From Prunella strophiata (taxonomy: Eukaryota > Chordata > Aves > Passeriformes > Prunellidae): a stretch of DNA of 64,000 bases. The stretch spans positions 9,918,763 through 9,982,762 of the forward strand of contig JAZBQD010000013.1 in the NCBI GenBank assembly GCA_036583965.1, in the 5' to 3' direction. The position numbers were made by a program, and so were the translations under genes. Below the pieces are notes generated by a model. That model ran no database searches. It saw only the letters and a program-made list of their open reading frames with translations, and had not been told where the DNA came from. Every line of letters starts with the position of its first letter. Position 1 is the first letter of the stretch. Positions 12,441-24,400 of this stretch are shown piece by piece.

Positions 12441-15400
12441 GTAATGGATTCAACCCCCTCTGGAGATCCTTTTTCCCTCCCATCCAAAGGGACAGGCTGA
12501 TGGCACACGTGGGTGACACCCCAGGTTGTCCTGCTGAGCCTTGTACAACCTGCTGAACAAACCCAGGGTTTCAGCCCACATTCAGATTACTGAGTTTTTT
12601 ATTGGGATCATTGAGTTTTGGTTTAAAATTTTATCATTCTCTTGGAACTGTCACAGGAATAGAAACTTACTCTGTGTGAAAATCATGGCATTTTGCATGG
12701 CTTTCTTTAGCCAGAAGGGCTGTGTGGAGTATCTCTCCCTGTTTTCCCCAGCCACAGAGGAGGAAATGTCACTTGTGCTTCAGTGAGTTAATCTTTGCCT
12801 CCCCTTTGGCTTGTGGCAGGGCTGAGTCACAGAGCTCAGCACCCCTTGGTCACTTGTGGATGTCCTGGACATTCCTCCAGGGGCACTCCCAGCCTCCAGT
12901 AATCTGAAGCTTGGGAGTTTTTGCTTTGGAACTTCCTGTTGCTGGTTTTGTTTGGATGTTGCTGGTCAGAGTAAGGGATGTTTGGTCAGGATTTGGGTAT
13001 CTGGAGAGATGTACATTTGTTAGCCCCTCATATCCTGGTTTCAGGAAAACCCCCTTTCCTGTCAGCTCACCACAATCTGTTGGAGTTTATCATGGTTTAA
13101 GAACAGACTGTCCTGCTTCCCCCAGTCCCTTCCAGTTGCCAGCTGGTGGGAAGAAATGGCAGGGAGTGGTGTGGTGAGTGTACACACAGATTTGGATGCA
13201 GATAAGGCCATCCAAGGAGGTTGATTCTGCTTCCCCAGTGTTTATACCCTCTACCTGTGGCAATTTGGGAATAGGTGGGTACTGGGCAAGAAGAACTGGG
13301 ATTTTGGGGCATTTTGAGACCAGGAGCCTGTGGGAAAGGCACAGTGTGGTGCTGTGTGGTGCTGCTTAGCAAACACTCCAGCACAAAGGGGGTGTTTGAA
13401 TGCCAGGCTTGGCTTTGGGTTTCTTTAACTGTCAGCAATTCCATATACCCAGCAAACAGCCTACGGAAGGAATTTTATCTCACATGGAAAGTTATGAGTG
13501 CATTACTGAGTTATTAGATGGGAACTTGGTTTGTTTTCCTGTAGATTCCTTATTCCTTTCGTCTGCTTTCCCCAAACAGAAATGTACCCACAGGCCTAGA
13601 GCTGAAGGGACTGAGTGCATGAGCAGAACTTGGAGACAGAAGGGCTCCATCACCCAAACCAGCACATTCCTTCCCTCTGGAGGTCACTCATGCTCAGTCA
13701 CACCCTCTGTAGGGCTGGTGGGGCTGATCCCACCATGCTGGGGGTGATTCACAACTCAAAGTTGTTCTTTTCTCCTTTGTTCCTGTTTTTTTTTAATCAG
13801 AGTTTTTCCTCCTCTTCTTTCTCACCTGTTCTCATGGCCAAACCTTTCTGTCCTCTCTAGGGTGCTGTGACAGGAAGAGAATCCTCTCTTGTGCCAGGCA
13901 CAGGTGGTTTCAATTGATTTGGTGGCTTCCAAATACTGTAAGGTTGGGTTCTCACCCATCCAGGGAATGCCCATCCAAGGAATCTCATTGCTCTTAGTGC
14001 TCTCTGGGACAGCAAAGTTAATTGACCTCCCTTAATAAATATTTTTTGACTTAAAAGCATCCAGTTGCTTTAAAGGTCAAGACTCTGCTGATTCCTAGTG
14101 CAGCAAGAGCCCCTTTGTGATGATTGCTGTGCTTTCTGTGCAGGTGACTTGCCCCAGCACCTCCAGGTGATGATCAACCTCCTGCGCTGTGAGGACAGGA
14201 TCAAACTGGTAAGGACAGCTGCATTTTCCTGCTCTCATTTCTCTTGGAAGTGTTTGCAGCAGACCTGTAGAGGAGCAGGAAAAGCATAGGCAAATCCTAG
14301 ATTTCAGAGCTGCCTTAACTCTGTGCTGGTTTCCAGCCCTACCCCACTTTCCTGACCACTCCTTTTGCCCTGGTCCTTGTGTCCAGGTGTGAGTTGGGTC
14401 AGGGAACTGCTCTGCCTGAAATGGGTTGTTTTGTTAGATTTAATTTTCCATCCAGCTGACAAACAGTAATACAGGAGGAGAGACAGGACCTTGGTGGTTC
14501 TCTTGGACACTTTTAAGTCAGCCTTGAAATTGCATCAGCTGGGCTGGGCTTCCTTTTGAAGAAATCTGCAGATAAAAATCTGCTGTAAAAGTCACTTCTC
14601 TGCAAAGAAGTTGATGCCAGTTTTGCCTCCTGCAGGACTGAGCTATTTCAGTGAAGGTTTGGGAGTGGGAGAATCCTCTGAGCCTGCCTGTTTTCAGTTC
14701 AGTGCATGATCAATGTTTTTACACTTCCTGCTTGAAACTTCAGAACAAACCTTTGGGTCACATTTTGTAGCAGTTCCCCCAACCAAGAGCAGGTAATCTC
14801 AGCCAATCTTCCCCTCACTAAAACAGCAACAAGCCTTGCTGTATCTTCCATACTGCACTAAGTAAAGCTGTTGGGCATAATCAGGAACTTGCAAAGCCTT
14901 GTGCAGCAGTGGCAGCACTAATGAGGCAGGGGTGGTTTGCAGGCCGTGCGTTTGGAGAGCGTGTGGACCGACCGCGTGCGCTACATGGTGGTGGTGTACA
15001 GCAGCGGGCGGCAGGACACCGAGGAGAACATCCTGCTGGGAGTGGACTTCTCCAGCAAGGAGAGGTAGGTCTGAGCTGGCAGCCAGGCTGGATGGGCTCT
15101 CTGGCAGCACCAAACTGTCCCCAGGCAGTTGGGTTACCTGCATCTGCAGATTCCAGCAAGAGAAAGGACATGGGGATGAGTCTCTTTCAGTCTCCGTGGA
15201 ATCAAATCCGCCTCACCAGTGGGAGTTTGCTGCCTGCTCCCTGCAAAATGCTCTTGCAGACATATTTGCAAAACTGGAACTCATTCTCTCCCCCAGACTC
15301 CAGTGTGTTGATGGAATGATGCAATGGAGCTGCTTTTGTAGTAGCTTTGTTGCCAAATAACGTCAAAAAACAATACTGCAGAAGTAGCTCCAAAACCAAC

Positions 15401-18400
15401 AAACAACTGTGTCAGCAACGAGCTGTTCCTTTTGTCTGACTGATAAGAGCACTCAGTATTTGGAAAAGCAAGTGAAATATTTTGTTATTGCAGCCCCTCT
15501 CAGATTGTTACAGTTCTGGTGAGTAAACCAAGGCAGAAAAGCTCTTGGCTGAGGGAGAAGGGGCTGGTTTGGCAGAGCTGGAGTCAGAGGCTGGAGCTGC
15601 CAAGCTGTTGTGTGTGTTCTCTCAGGATTTAACAAGCTGCCCTGTCCTTGTGGTGCAGCCTCTGTGAGTTTTGTTTCATTCTGGAAAACCTTAGTGGTGG
15701 TTTCCCTTGGAAAGTGGGAAGGGGAAGCTTTGCACAGCAGAGGGATCTGTAGGGAAGCTCCCAGCTGTGCCTTCCTTGTCAGATTATTGTCATTGGCTTT
15801 GATGCTGCCTCTGCTCTGCTCTGAAATTCCCATGTGGCATTCCCTGGTGTGCCACAGCAGGGGAAGTTTGCCATGTCACCTCCACTCTGAAACAACCTTG
15901 CATTAATTTGCTCCTGGTGAGGCAAGAGGAAGGATGGATTTCTGTTGCTGTCTGCATCACAATTTCCTTTAAAACCTGAATATCTCAGTAGCTTAATTAT
16001 TTATGACTGAAAGTTCCTGGCCTTCATTATAGCAGAGTTTTCTTGCCAGATTGCCTGTCTGAACTGAAAGTGTTCTATTGGGTCAGATAAACCCCTAAAA
16101 TCCATTTTCATCTGTTCCACCTGTTGGAGTGATCCCATGGAGCAATCACCACGAGTTATCACCTTGTCAGACCTTCAGACTCCAGCTTCCAGTTTTATTT
16201 GATGGCCTAAAATATTACAAGAGATTACTAGAGCAATGCTTGAGGATTTTAAAAATTAAAGAGTATTAATAATTTAGGCTATTGGCATGACCACATGGTG
16301 GCCTATATTTAACTTCCTGTCTCACCATGTCTCTTCCAGTAAAAGCTGCACTATAGGAATGGTTCTTCGCCTGTGGAGTGATACTAAAATCCATCTGGAT
16401 GGGGATGGGTAAGAAACCACATTGAAAGGATAAATGTGAATGTCCTTCCCTACCTGGGGGCTGCTCTAGGAGAGATTCTCCATCACCTTGCAAATGAAGT
16501 GCCCATTTTGGATTCATGGCTGCAGAGTCCTCTTATTCAGACAGTGAGTTCTTGTCTTGCTGCCCTCACACTGCTCCTGTGGTTCCAGGGAATGCTCTGA
16601 AACCCCACTGAGAATTGCAGCTCCCATTCCTGGCAGCCTCTTGCCATTCATACTTGGGAGGTTGGAAAATTAGTGAGAGAAATTATCTTCCTGATTCTTT
16701 TGGTCTATGGGTGCCCCAGTGCAGTGGCTGTTTGTAGAGAGCAGGTTGGGGTGCAGAGAAAAGCAGTTTTTGACTCAATTTTCCCTCTCTCATCAGTGGC
16801 TTCAGTGTGAGCACTGCAGGAAGGATGCACATCTTCAAACCTGTGTCGGTGCAAGCCATGTGGTAGGTGAGGGGCTGGGCCCAGGGAGACACTCTTCTTT
16901 CTGTCAGTAAATTGTTTTAAATAATCAGCTGCATTTTAGCCTTCTCCACAATGGGTATTTAGTGAGCTGCAGCAGAGATCTGCTTCCCTGTGTCAGCAGA
17001 GGGGCTGTGAGAATCCTGATCCCAAAGCAGGATCTGCTGCTTCAGTTCAGAGCAGCTCTGTGTCCTTCAGCATGGGGGAAGTGGCACCAGGGAGATGAAG
17101 TAAATATGAAAGATGAGCTTGAATTCCTGGAGCTGCAAACCAAGAATTTCCTCTCTCTGCATGTTTCTCCCACTGGCTGACAGAGGAGGTTCAGGGCCCA
17201 CTGCCAGCCTGTGGCATTCCCTGTGTCCTGCCCCATTCCTGGGGTTCCTGCAGCCCCAGGTGCCCATTCACCTTCCTAGCTCCTGTCCAGCCCTCCCCTG
17301 TGCAGGGATTCCAAACCCCTGAAGCAGAGGTGGCTGAGCCAGCAAATTCCTCCCTGAAGAGGCTGCTCCACATGGAACTGCATCTCCCTCTGCCTGGGCA
17401 ATGCTGTCTCCCCTTGGAGCCTGGAGAGATCCCAGTGCCTGCAGCATCTACTGGGGAAAAGATACAGCTGTGGAGAAGGATGTTGTGCTAGGGATGGTTT
17501 GGTATAGAAACAAAACTCCTGTTCCTGTCAGTTTTGAATTTGGCCCCTCCTGTTGCCAGCCTTGGATGTGGTTGATGTGATCAGTGCAACAACTTCGGAG
17601 TAGAGCCTTAAAGAAAGGAAAAATTGAGGAGGGAAGGAAGGAAAAAGTAATGTTAGGATTTGCAAAAACAAATGACCCAATCTGGGCCTTGTCCCTGGAG
17701 CCTGTCAGGGGCCAGGAATGCTGGTAAATATGCATCAGGCTCCTTGCTGGAGGTGGTTGGAAAATTGTCCCTGTTCTTTATCTTCCTCTGGCTGTACAAG
17801 TTGGTTAATGATTAGATCCCAGAGCGACTTGTGCCTCCTTCTTCCCTGTAAATTAGGAGAAGATTTCAGCCCCTGCCTCAGCCCTGCTGTGAGAAGCCCC
17901 CAAGGTGCAGTTTGTGCCTCTTTGAGCTCTGACACCATAAATTTCCTGCTTTTCAAAGAGCAAACTGCAACAACTAATGCTGAAAATCACTTTTTCCTCT
18001 GCGAAACTCTCTCAGCTCCTGCTTTGTCTGCTCACAGCTGCCCAAATCTCTTCTCCCACCCTGCAGGTCTGCTTTACAGATCCTCCACAAAGCCTGTGAA
18101 GTTGCCAGGAGGTACAACTACTTCCCAGGGGGGGTGGCCTTGGTGTGGGCCACCTACTACGAGAGCTGCATCAGCTCGGACCAGAGCTGCATCAACGAGT
18201 GGAACGCCATGCAGGACCTGGAGTCCACCCGCCCCGACTCCCCAGCCCTCTTTGTTGACAAGTCAGTGCAACATTTTATTTGGAAAAGTTTGCTTGGCTC
18301 CTGAAGGAAATTTCCCCTTCTCTTGTTCTTCCTAGGCCTGGTTCATTTCTGGGATTGCAAAAGCAACAAAGTAATTTGTGTGAAGTATTCCAGCCCGAAA

Positions 18401-21400
18401 CTTTAGCTTGTGATATAGTGTATAAGCACCAACAAGCTGCTTTTTTTCTTTCTTTTTTCCCTATTACTCCCATAAAAATTCCCTTTAACACAAGCCTCTC
18501 CCCTCACTCCTCAGTGCTGTGCATGTGCTGCCAGCCTGGAATCATCCTCTGCTCTTCCTGTTCCTTGCCAGGCCCACGGAAAGGGAACGAACGGAGCGGC
18601 TCATTAAAGCCAAGCTCCGGAGCATCATGACCAGCAAGGACCTGGAAAATGTGACTTCCAAGGAGGTAAAGATAAAAAATTCTCACTCTTGTTCTTCCTG
18701 CCAGACTCCCTCTCTAGAGAGTGGTGAGCTGGCACCATATGCCTGGGTGTCTCTGGCTTTGGAATGTGCATTTCAACCGTTCTGTAAAGGCTCTGCTCTG
18801 GCTTTGCTGCACCTCCCTCCTGAGAAATCAGGATAATCCCAGCATCACAAGTGTCTTTCAGGACCTCAGTAACAGCTGTGTGACTTTCAAATTAGATTTG
18901 AAGGTTTTATTTCCTTTTTTTTTTTTCCTGGACAAATGTCAGAGGACCTTGCAGACAGCATTTTGCTGGTGAGTTTATGGATGGAAAATCACAAATCAAG
19001 GTTAGAGCTTGTTTGGATCCTTCCCCCAGGCTGGTGTAATCCATCCACCCACAGTGCAGACGTGATCAGAGTGGGAATGGTTCTTTTTGGGGTGGGTTTT
19101 TAGTTTTTAAGGGAGGTTATTAACATGCAAGTGGTAGGAGGAAGCTGAAAACGTGTCTGTCTGTAGATGTGTTCCTCACTTCTCCTGCAGACAAGCTCTT
19201 GGTTTTTATCTCTCAAATTACTATTTTTAAGGAGCAGGTACCCCAAAATACTTTTTTTCCCTCAGATGTTATCTGAAGCTTTATTTACAGCTTTTTAATT
19301 TGAGGATTTAGGATACCAGGATGCCACGGCAAGGGACAGTGGTTTTAAACTGCCAGAGGGCAGGGATAGATGGGATATTGGGAAGGAATCCTTCCTGGTG
19401 AGGGGCTGGGATGGAATTCCCAGAGAAGCTGGAATCCCTGGAAGTGTCCAATGCAGGCTGGACAGGGCTTGGAGCATCCTGGGATAGTGGAAGGTGTGGA
19501 ATGAGATGAGCTTTAAGCTCCCTTTGCACACAAACCATTCTGGGATAATTGGAGAGATGCCACATACTGAAATTCCTGATCTCCAGAAGGCTGAGTCCCT
19601 GTTGCTGTTTTTAATGAAAAAGTGAAAAGTGTTCTGCAGGGAAGTGCCCTCAAATGTTTCTGTTGGACACCAAGATCCCAGTGCCATCCTTTGTGTTTGC
19701 TCTGCAGATCCGAAACGAGCTGGAGAAACACATGAACTGCAACTTGAAGGAATTCAAGGAATTTATAGACAATGAAATGCTGCTGATCCTGGGTCAGATG
19801 GACAAACCATCCCTGATTTTTGATCATTTATACCTGGTGAGTGTCAGGAGCTCCAGCAGAGCTCTGCTGTGCTGTGTCCAATCCTTTGCCACTAGATGGT
19901 ACTCCAGGCAAAACCAGGCTCTGCCTCTGGAACAAAGACTTCCCAGGGATGAACAGTTTGTGCCCATTGGGTCTTTTTGTTTTTGTTCTGGATAGAGTCA
20001 GATGAACTGCTTGTGTTTCAGGGCAAAATCTGATTTTTAACAGTTTTAATCTTTCTCTTGTGAAAGTCTGGGGGGAATCCAAGGTGTAACTACCCCCTGA
20101 GTTTCAGGATTTGCCTCACTTCTCATATGTGGCATGTCTGGGATCACAGGTGCATTCACTTCATTTCCCTGAACTATTTCTCCCTGTGTTTAAAACTCCA
20201 GAGTGGGCAGGGGCAGGGATTTGGGATGAGTTCAGTCACACCCTGGCCTAGAACTAATTCTGTGGGTGAGTTGTGCCCTGGTCCCTCCTTCGAGCAGGTC
20301 CTCTGCCTGCTCAGGACAGGACATCAATGCCTTTTCCTGTCTCAGAGGCTGTTCCCAACATTCCAGCATCTCAGGAGGATGGCTGGGGCTGGAGGATTGC
20401 AGAACCTCATGGGAAAGGGCTGGTTTGGGGGCCCTTGGAAATGTGTGTTTGTGGCTGTTGCAGGGCTCTGAGTGGAACGCTTCCAACCTGGAGGAGCTGC
20501 AGGGCTCGGGGTGAGTATTGCTCCTCCCAGCTCCAAACCCTGCACTCTGTGCCTGCAATTCCCCCAGGACCTCTGGAGAGGACATTTGCAGGCTCTAGGG
20601 ATGATTTGAGGCCCATTTTCAGTCATGGGGCTAACTTCCCACCAGCAGCTCTGTGGAGAAATCTCTCCAACCTCACTTTTATCACCAGCACAGAGTGAAA
20701 ATAACAAAACTTGTCATTCATGAGGTCCATCAGGATCTCCATGCCCACAGTGCTGTGCCAGGTGTGAATTCCTGCAGGCTGCAGAGGAGCAAAGGTTGCA
20801 GCACTAAGGAAAAATCTCCATTCAGATGGAGCAGAGCTGCCTGTGGATGAGTAAAGTCCTCCTCACCTGTCTGGACAGGCAGCTCCAGGTGTTTCTCCCA
20901 TCCCCATGGTGCTGCTTGGCTCCATTCCCTGCCACACTTTTTAGATCAGGGAGAATTCTGCCTATAAATATTTGCTGCTCACTCAAGGCCTGCACCAACC
21001 TTGATGTAAGGAACTGAAATTCTTCACAATTTCAGCACAGCTGAAAATGTTTCATTTGGAGTCCTTGGGAACAGATGTCTGCACATCTTGGGACAAGGAC
21101 ATCAAGCAGGGTGTTAATAATCATGTCTTGCATTGGGATATGCAGTGTCCAAAGGCAAAGCTGGACAAATTCTGAGACAAATATCCTGTGTCCTTGATTT
21201 TTCTCAGTGATAGGAGGTGATAAATCAATCTGGACATTCATTCTCAGGTATATTGTTATCCCTGCTGTGATATTTGGCAGGAATCAAGAGATAACATGTG
21301 GCTCTCATGGTTTTGGTCAGAAAAAAGGGGAAGGGATGGGATTGCAGCTAAAACCTGCAGCTGGAGATGGTGATTCCTGGGTTGTGTTCCCAGATGAATC

Positions 21401-24400
21401 ACTTCTTTCTGTATCCCCAGGCACAGTGAGGAGTTCCTGGTTGGGTTACACAGACTCCGAGACAATAAATGGGATAAAATAAACTTCTGCCTCCTGTGCC
21501 CAGGGTGTTTGGACACTTGGGATGTGCTGGCAGTGAGAGGTGGCAGAGCGGCCCCTGTGTGCCCTGTGTCACCAGCTGTACCGGGGGTTTAGGGTTAGGG
21601 CTGTAGGTAAAACCTCACAGCTCGTGTTGGGCTGGATTGCATGGATTCACAGTGTCCCTCAGGGCCTGCTTGGTGACCATGGCAGCTCAGGGTGTCTCTG
21701 CTGGTCCCACAGCATTGACTACATCCTGAACGTCACCCGGGAAATCGACAACTTCTTCCCCGGCCTGTTCGCGTACCACAACATCCGGGTGTACGACGAG
21801 GAGACCACGGACCTGCTGGCACACTGGAACGAGGCTTATCACTTCATCAACAAGGCCAAGTGAGTGCTGGGACACCTGGCCCTGGGGGAGGGCACATCCC
21901 AGCTCTCTGTGTCTCATCCTGAGCCCTCACAAAGCCACAGGAGCTGCAGGGCCTTGGCATCATCATTCCTATGTTCCTGGAGCTCCCTCGTGCCCTGTCC
22001 CTTCCTGGACTGGCATTAACCTGTTCCTGGCCCAGCATTTTTGTTACTGCTTTGTTTTGCTTCCGAAAGGAAATGAGGATGTTTCCTCTTCTGGAGACAT
22101 TCTGGAGCTGCTCCAGCCGTGTCTGTGTTGGACCTGCCCCAGCTGTCTCTGCAGACAGAGCCCATCAAACCCTGCCAGGTCTCTACACTCAGCCTTTTCC
22201 CAGTGATCCCAGTATCCAAAGGCCTGGATGGAGGCAGGAGGCTTCATGCTGGTCTCTGAAATGAATGAGGCTGCCCATCTCTGACTCACAGCTTTTCTGG
22301 AGAGGGAATTCTTCTCCTGGCCCTCATCATCCCTCCAGAGCTATGATGCAGGGTGGGCAGAGCGGGGAGCACTGTCCCTCCTCCAGTGAAGCAGACCCAT
22401 AACAGTGACATGGGATTTATTCTCCTGTTTGTCCTGCTGCAGGAAGAACCACTCCAAGTGCCTGGTGCACTGCAAGATGGGCGTGAGCCGCTCTGCATCC
22501 ACGGTCATTGCCTATGCCATGAAGGAGTTTGGCTGGTCCCTGGAAAAGGCCTACAACTACGTGAAGCAGAAGCGCAGCATCACGCGGCCCAACGCCGGCT
22601 TCATGCGGCAGCTGCTGGAGTACGAGGGAATTCTGGATGCCAGGTAAGGCTTGGGAGGAGTGGAAGGAAAGGAGCTGATTATGGATAACAGCACTAAGGA
22701 TTGCTGGATCTCCATGGGGCTCTGTTGGTGTCATGCCCACAGATGGGTGAGGGGTGTAGCTTGAAGGGTCCCTTGAGAAGGGCACAGGCAGAATCCTGGG
22801 CCAATCGTGCTTTTCCTAAACCTTCCCTGTGCCAGGCTCCCTGCGTGGAAATTAGCTGTGAGAGCTGCTCTGGTGTAATTCAGTGAAGGTTTCTCTGTGC
22901 TTGGGAAGCACGTTTGGATTTCTCAGCAGCCAGTGCTGCTCAGCACAGCATTGTTCTTGTTTTATGAGGCAGAACTGAGCTCGGGCCGTTCCGGAGGCAA
23001 AGCGTTCATGGTTCTGTGCCAACCCCAGGGCTCTGTCACTGCAAGGGCTGTAGTATTTATCTTCTAAGGACAGAGGAGAGAATTCTGTCCCCTGGTTCAG
23101 CAGGAGCTGTGCCACGGGACGTGCAGAGGAGTCAGTTTGGGGTGTTGGGCTTCTGTGCCCTGAGGGGTTTCGCAAGGTCTGATCCCACCACAGCAGTACT
23201 CAGGGCACTGCCCTGGAATGGGCAGGTGGGGGGAAAAGATCCCAGTGCTGAAGGTGGGTTTGTCCAAGTGGGATCTCTGGTCTGGGCTGTGGAGACAGAA
23301 GGAAGCTCCTGGCACTGGGCATCCTGCAGGGCAGTCACTCATGTCCTTGTCCTCTCCCCAGCAAGCAGCGCCACAATAAACTGTGGAAGCAGCAGGCAGA
23401 GAGCAACCTGCCCCAGAACACCGACGGCACCACGGGGTCAGGAGACTTCTTACTGGAGAGCTTGGACATCGACCTGGAGAACCGCCTGGCTGACCTGGAC
23501 ATGCCCTCCCAGTCTGCCTACCTGGACAACCGAGCCGGCTCCGAGGGCTCCGTGGGCTTCGATTACTGCTTCCGCCGCCTCTCGGACACGCTGCTGGAGA
23601 ACAAGGTTCCCGGGGACAGGGAGGGCTTCTTCCACATGGAGCAGCTGGAGCGGGATGCCCTGGTGGGACAGCCTCCATCTGCACCATCCCAGGGGAGGCT
23701 GCTGGAGATGGAAAAGGCCCCGGAGAGAGCGGAGCCACTGGCAGAGCTGGGCGGCTTCTGTGAGAAGGAAGCAAAGAAGAAACCGGACTTCAGCGCCAGG
23801 AAAGGAAGGATGGTCCTTGGGGAGCCAGGGGAGGACGGTGTCAGGGAGGAAAACCCCATGGAAAAGTGGAAGCGGCGTTTGTCCATGCACAAGGAGGAGA
23901 GCAGGCTCAATAGGGAGAACTTGAATAACAACAACAGCAAAAGGAGTTGCCCAGAGGATTTTGAGGTGCGTATGGAGGTGAGATGGAGGTGATTGGCATG
24001 GCTGACTCTGCTGCAAGTGAAACTGCTCTTCTCATCCTCATAGCCCAGTTTCATTTGACTTGGATAAAGCCTTTCATTCCATGATGAGCTTCTCCCCTTT
24101 CGAGGCGCTTCTCACCAGGGCTTTGCTTGCCCGAGCTGTGGATGTAGATGCCAGAGAGTGCCCAGTGAGTGCCCTGTAAAGTGCTGTGGGCAGCTCGCTT
24201 GCATGACCCTCGCTTGGCACGGTAGGTATTCCTTGGAGACACTGTCTGCTGGGAAAGCACGTGGCTTTAGTTCCTGCTGCAGGGCCTAAGGTGGAAATGG
24301 GCTTTGTTCCATATCTCTTTGGCTGTCCCACACCTTGTGGGCTGTGCTGGTGTCTGTTCTGTGCTCATTGATCTGTCCCTGTTTTCTCTCCTGCAGCACG

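Noticed and set aside
21585..21602. Telomere-like tttagggttaggg
   Set aside because: Only about two units, well within chance for 64 kb. It is not an interstitial telomere array.
23016..23924. 302-codon open frame on the + strand
   Set aside because: It overlaps SSH1 exon 14 in another frame. The SSH1 frame has the conserved protein, so this is a shadow of a GC-rich exon.
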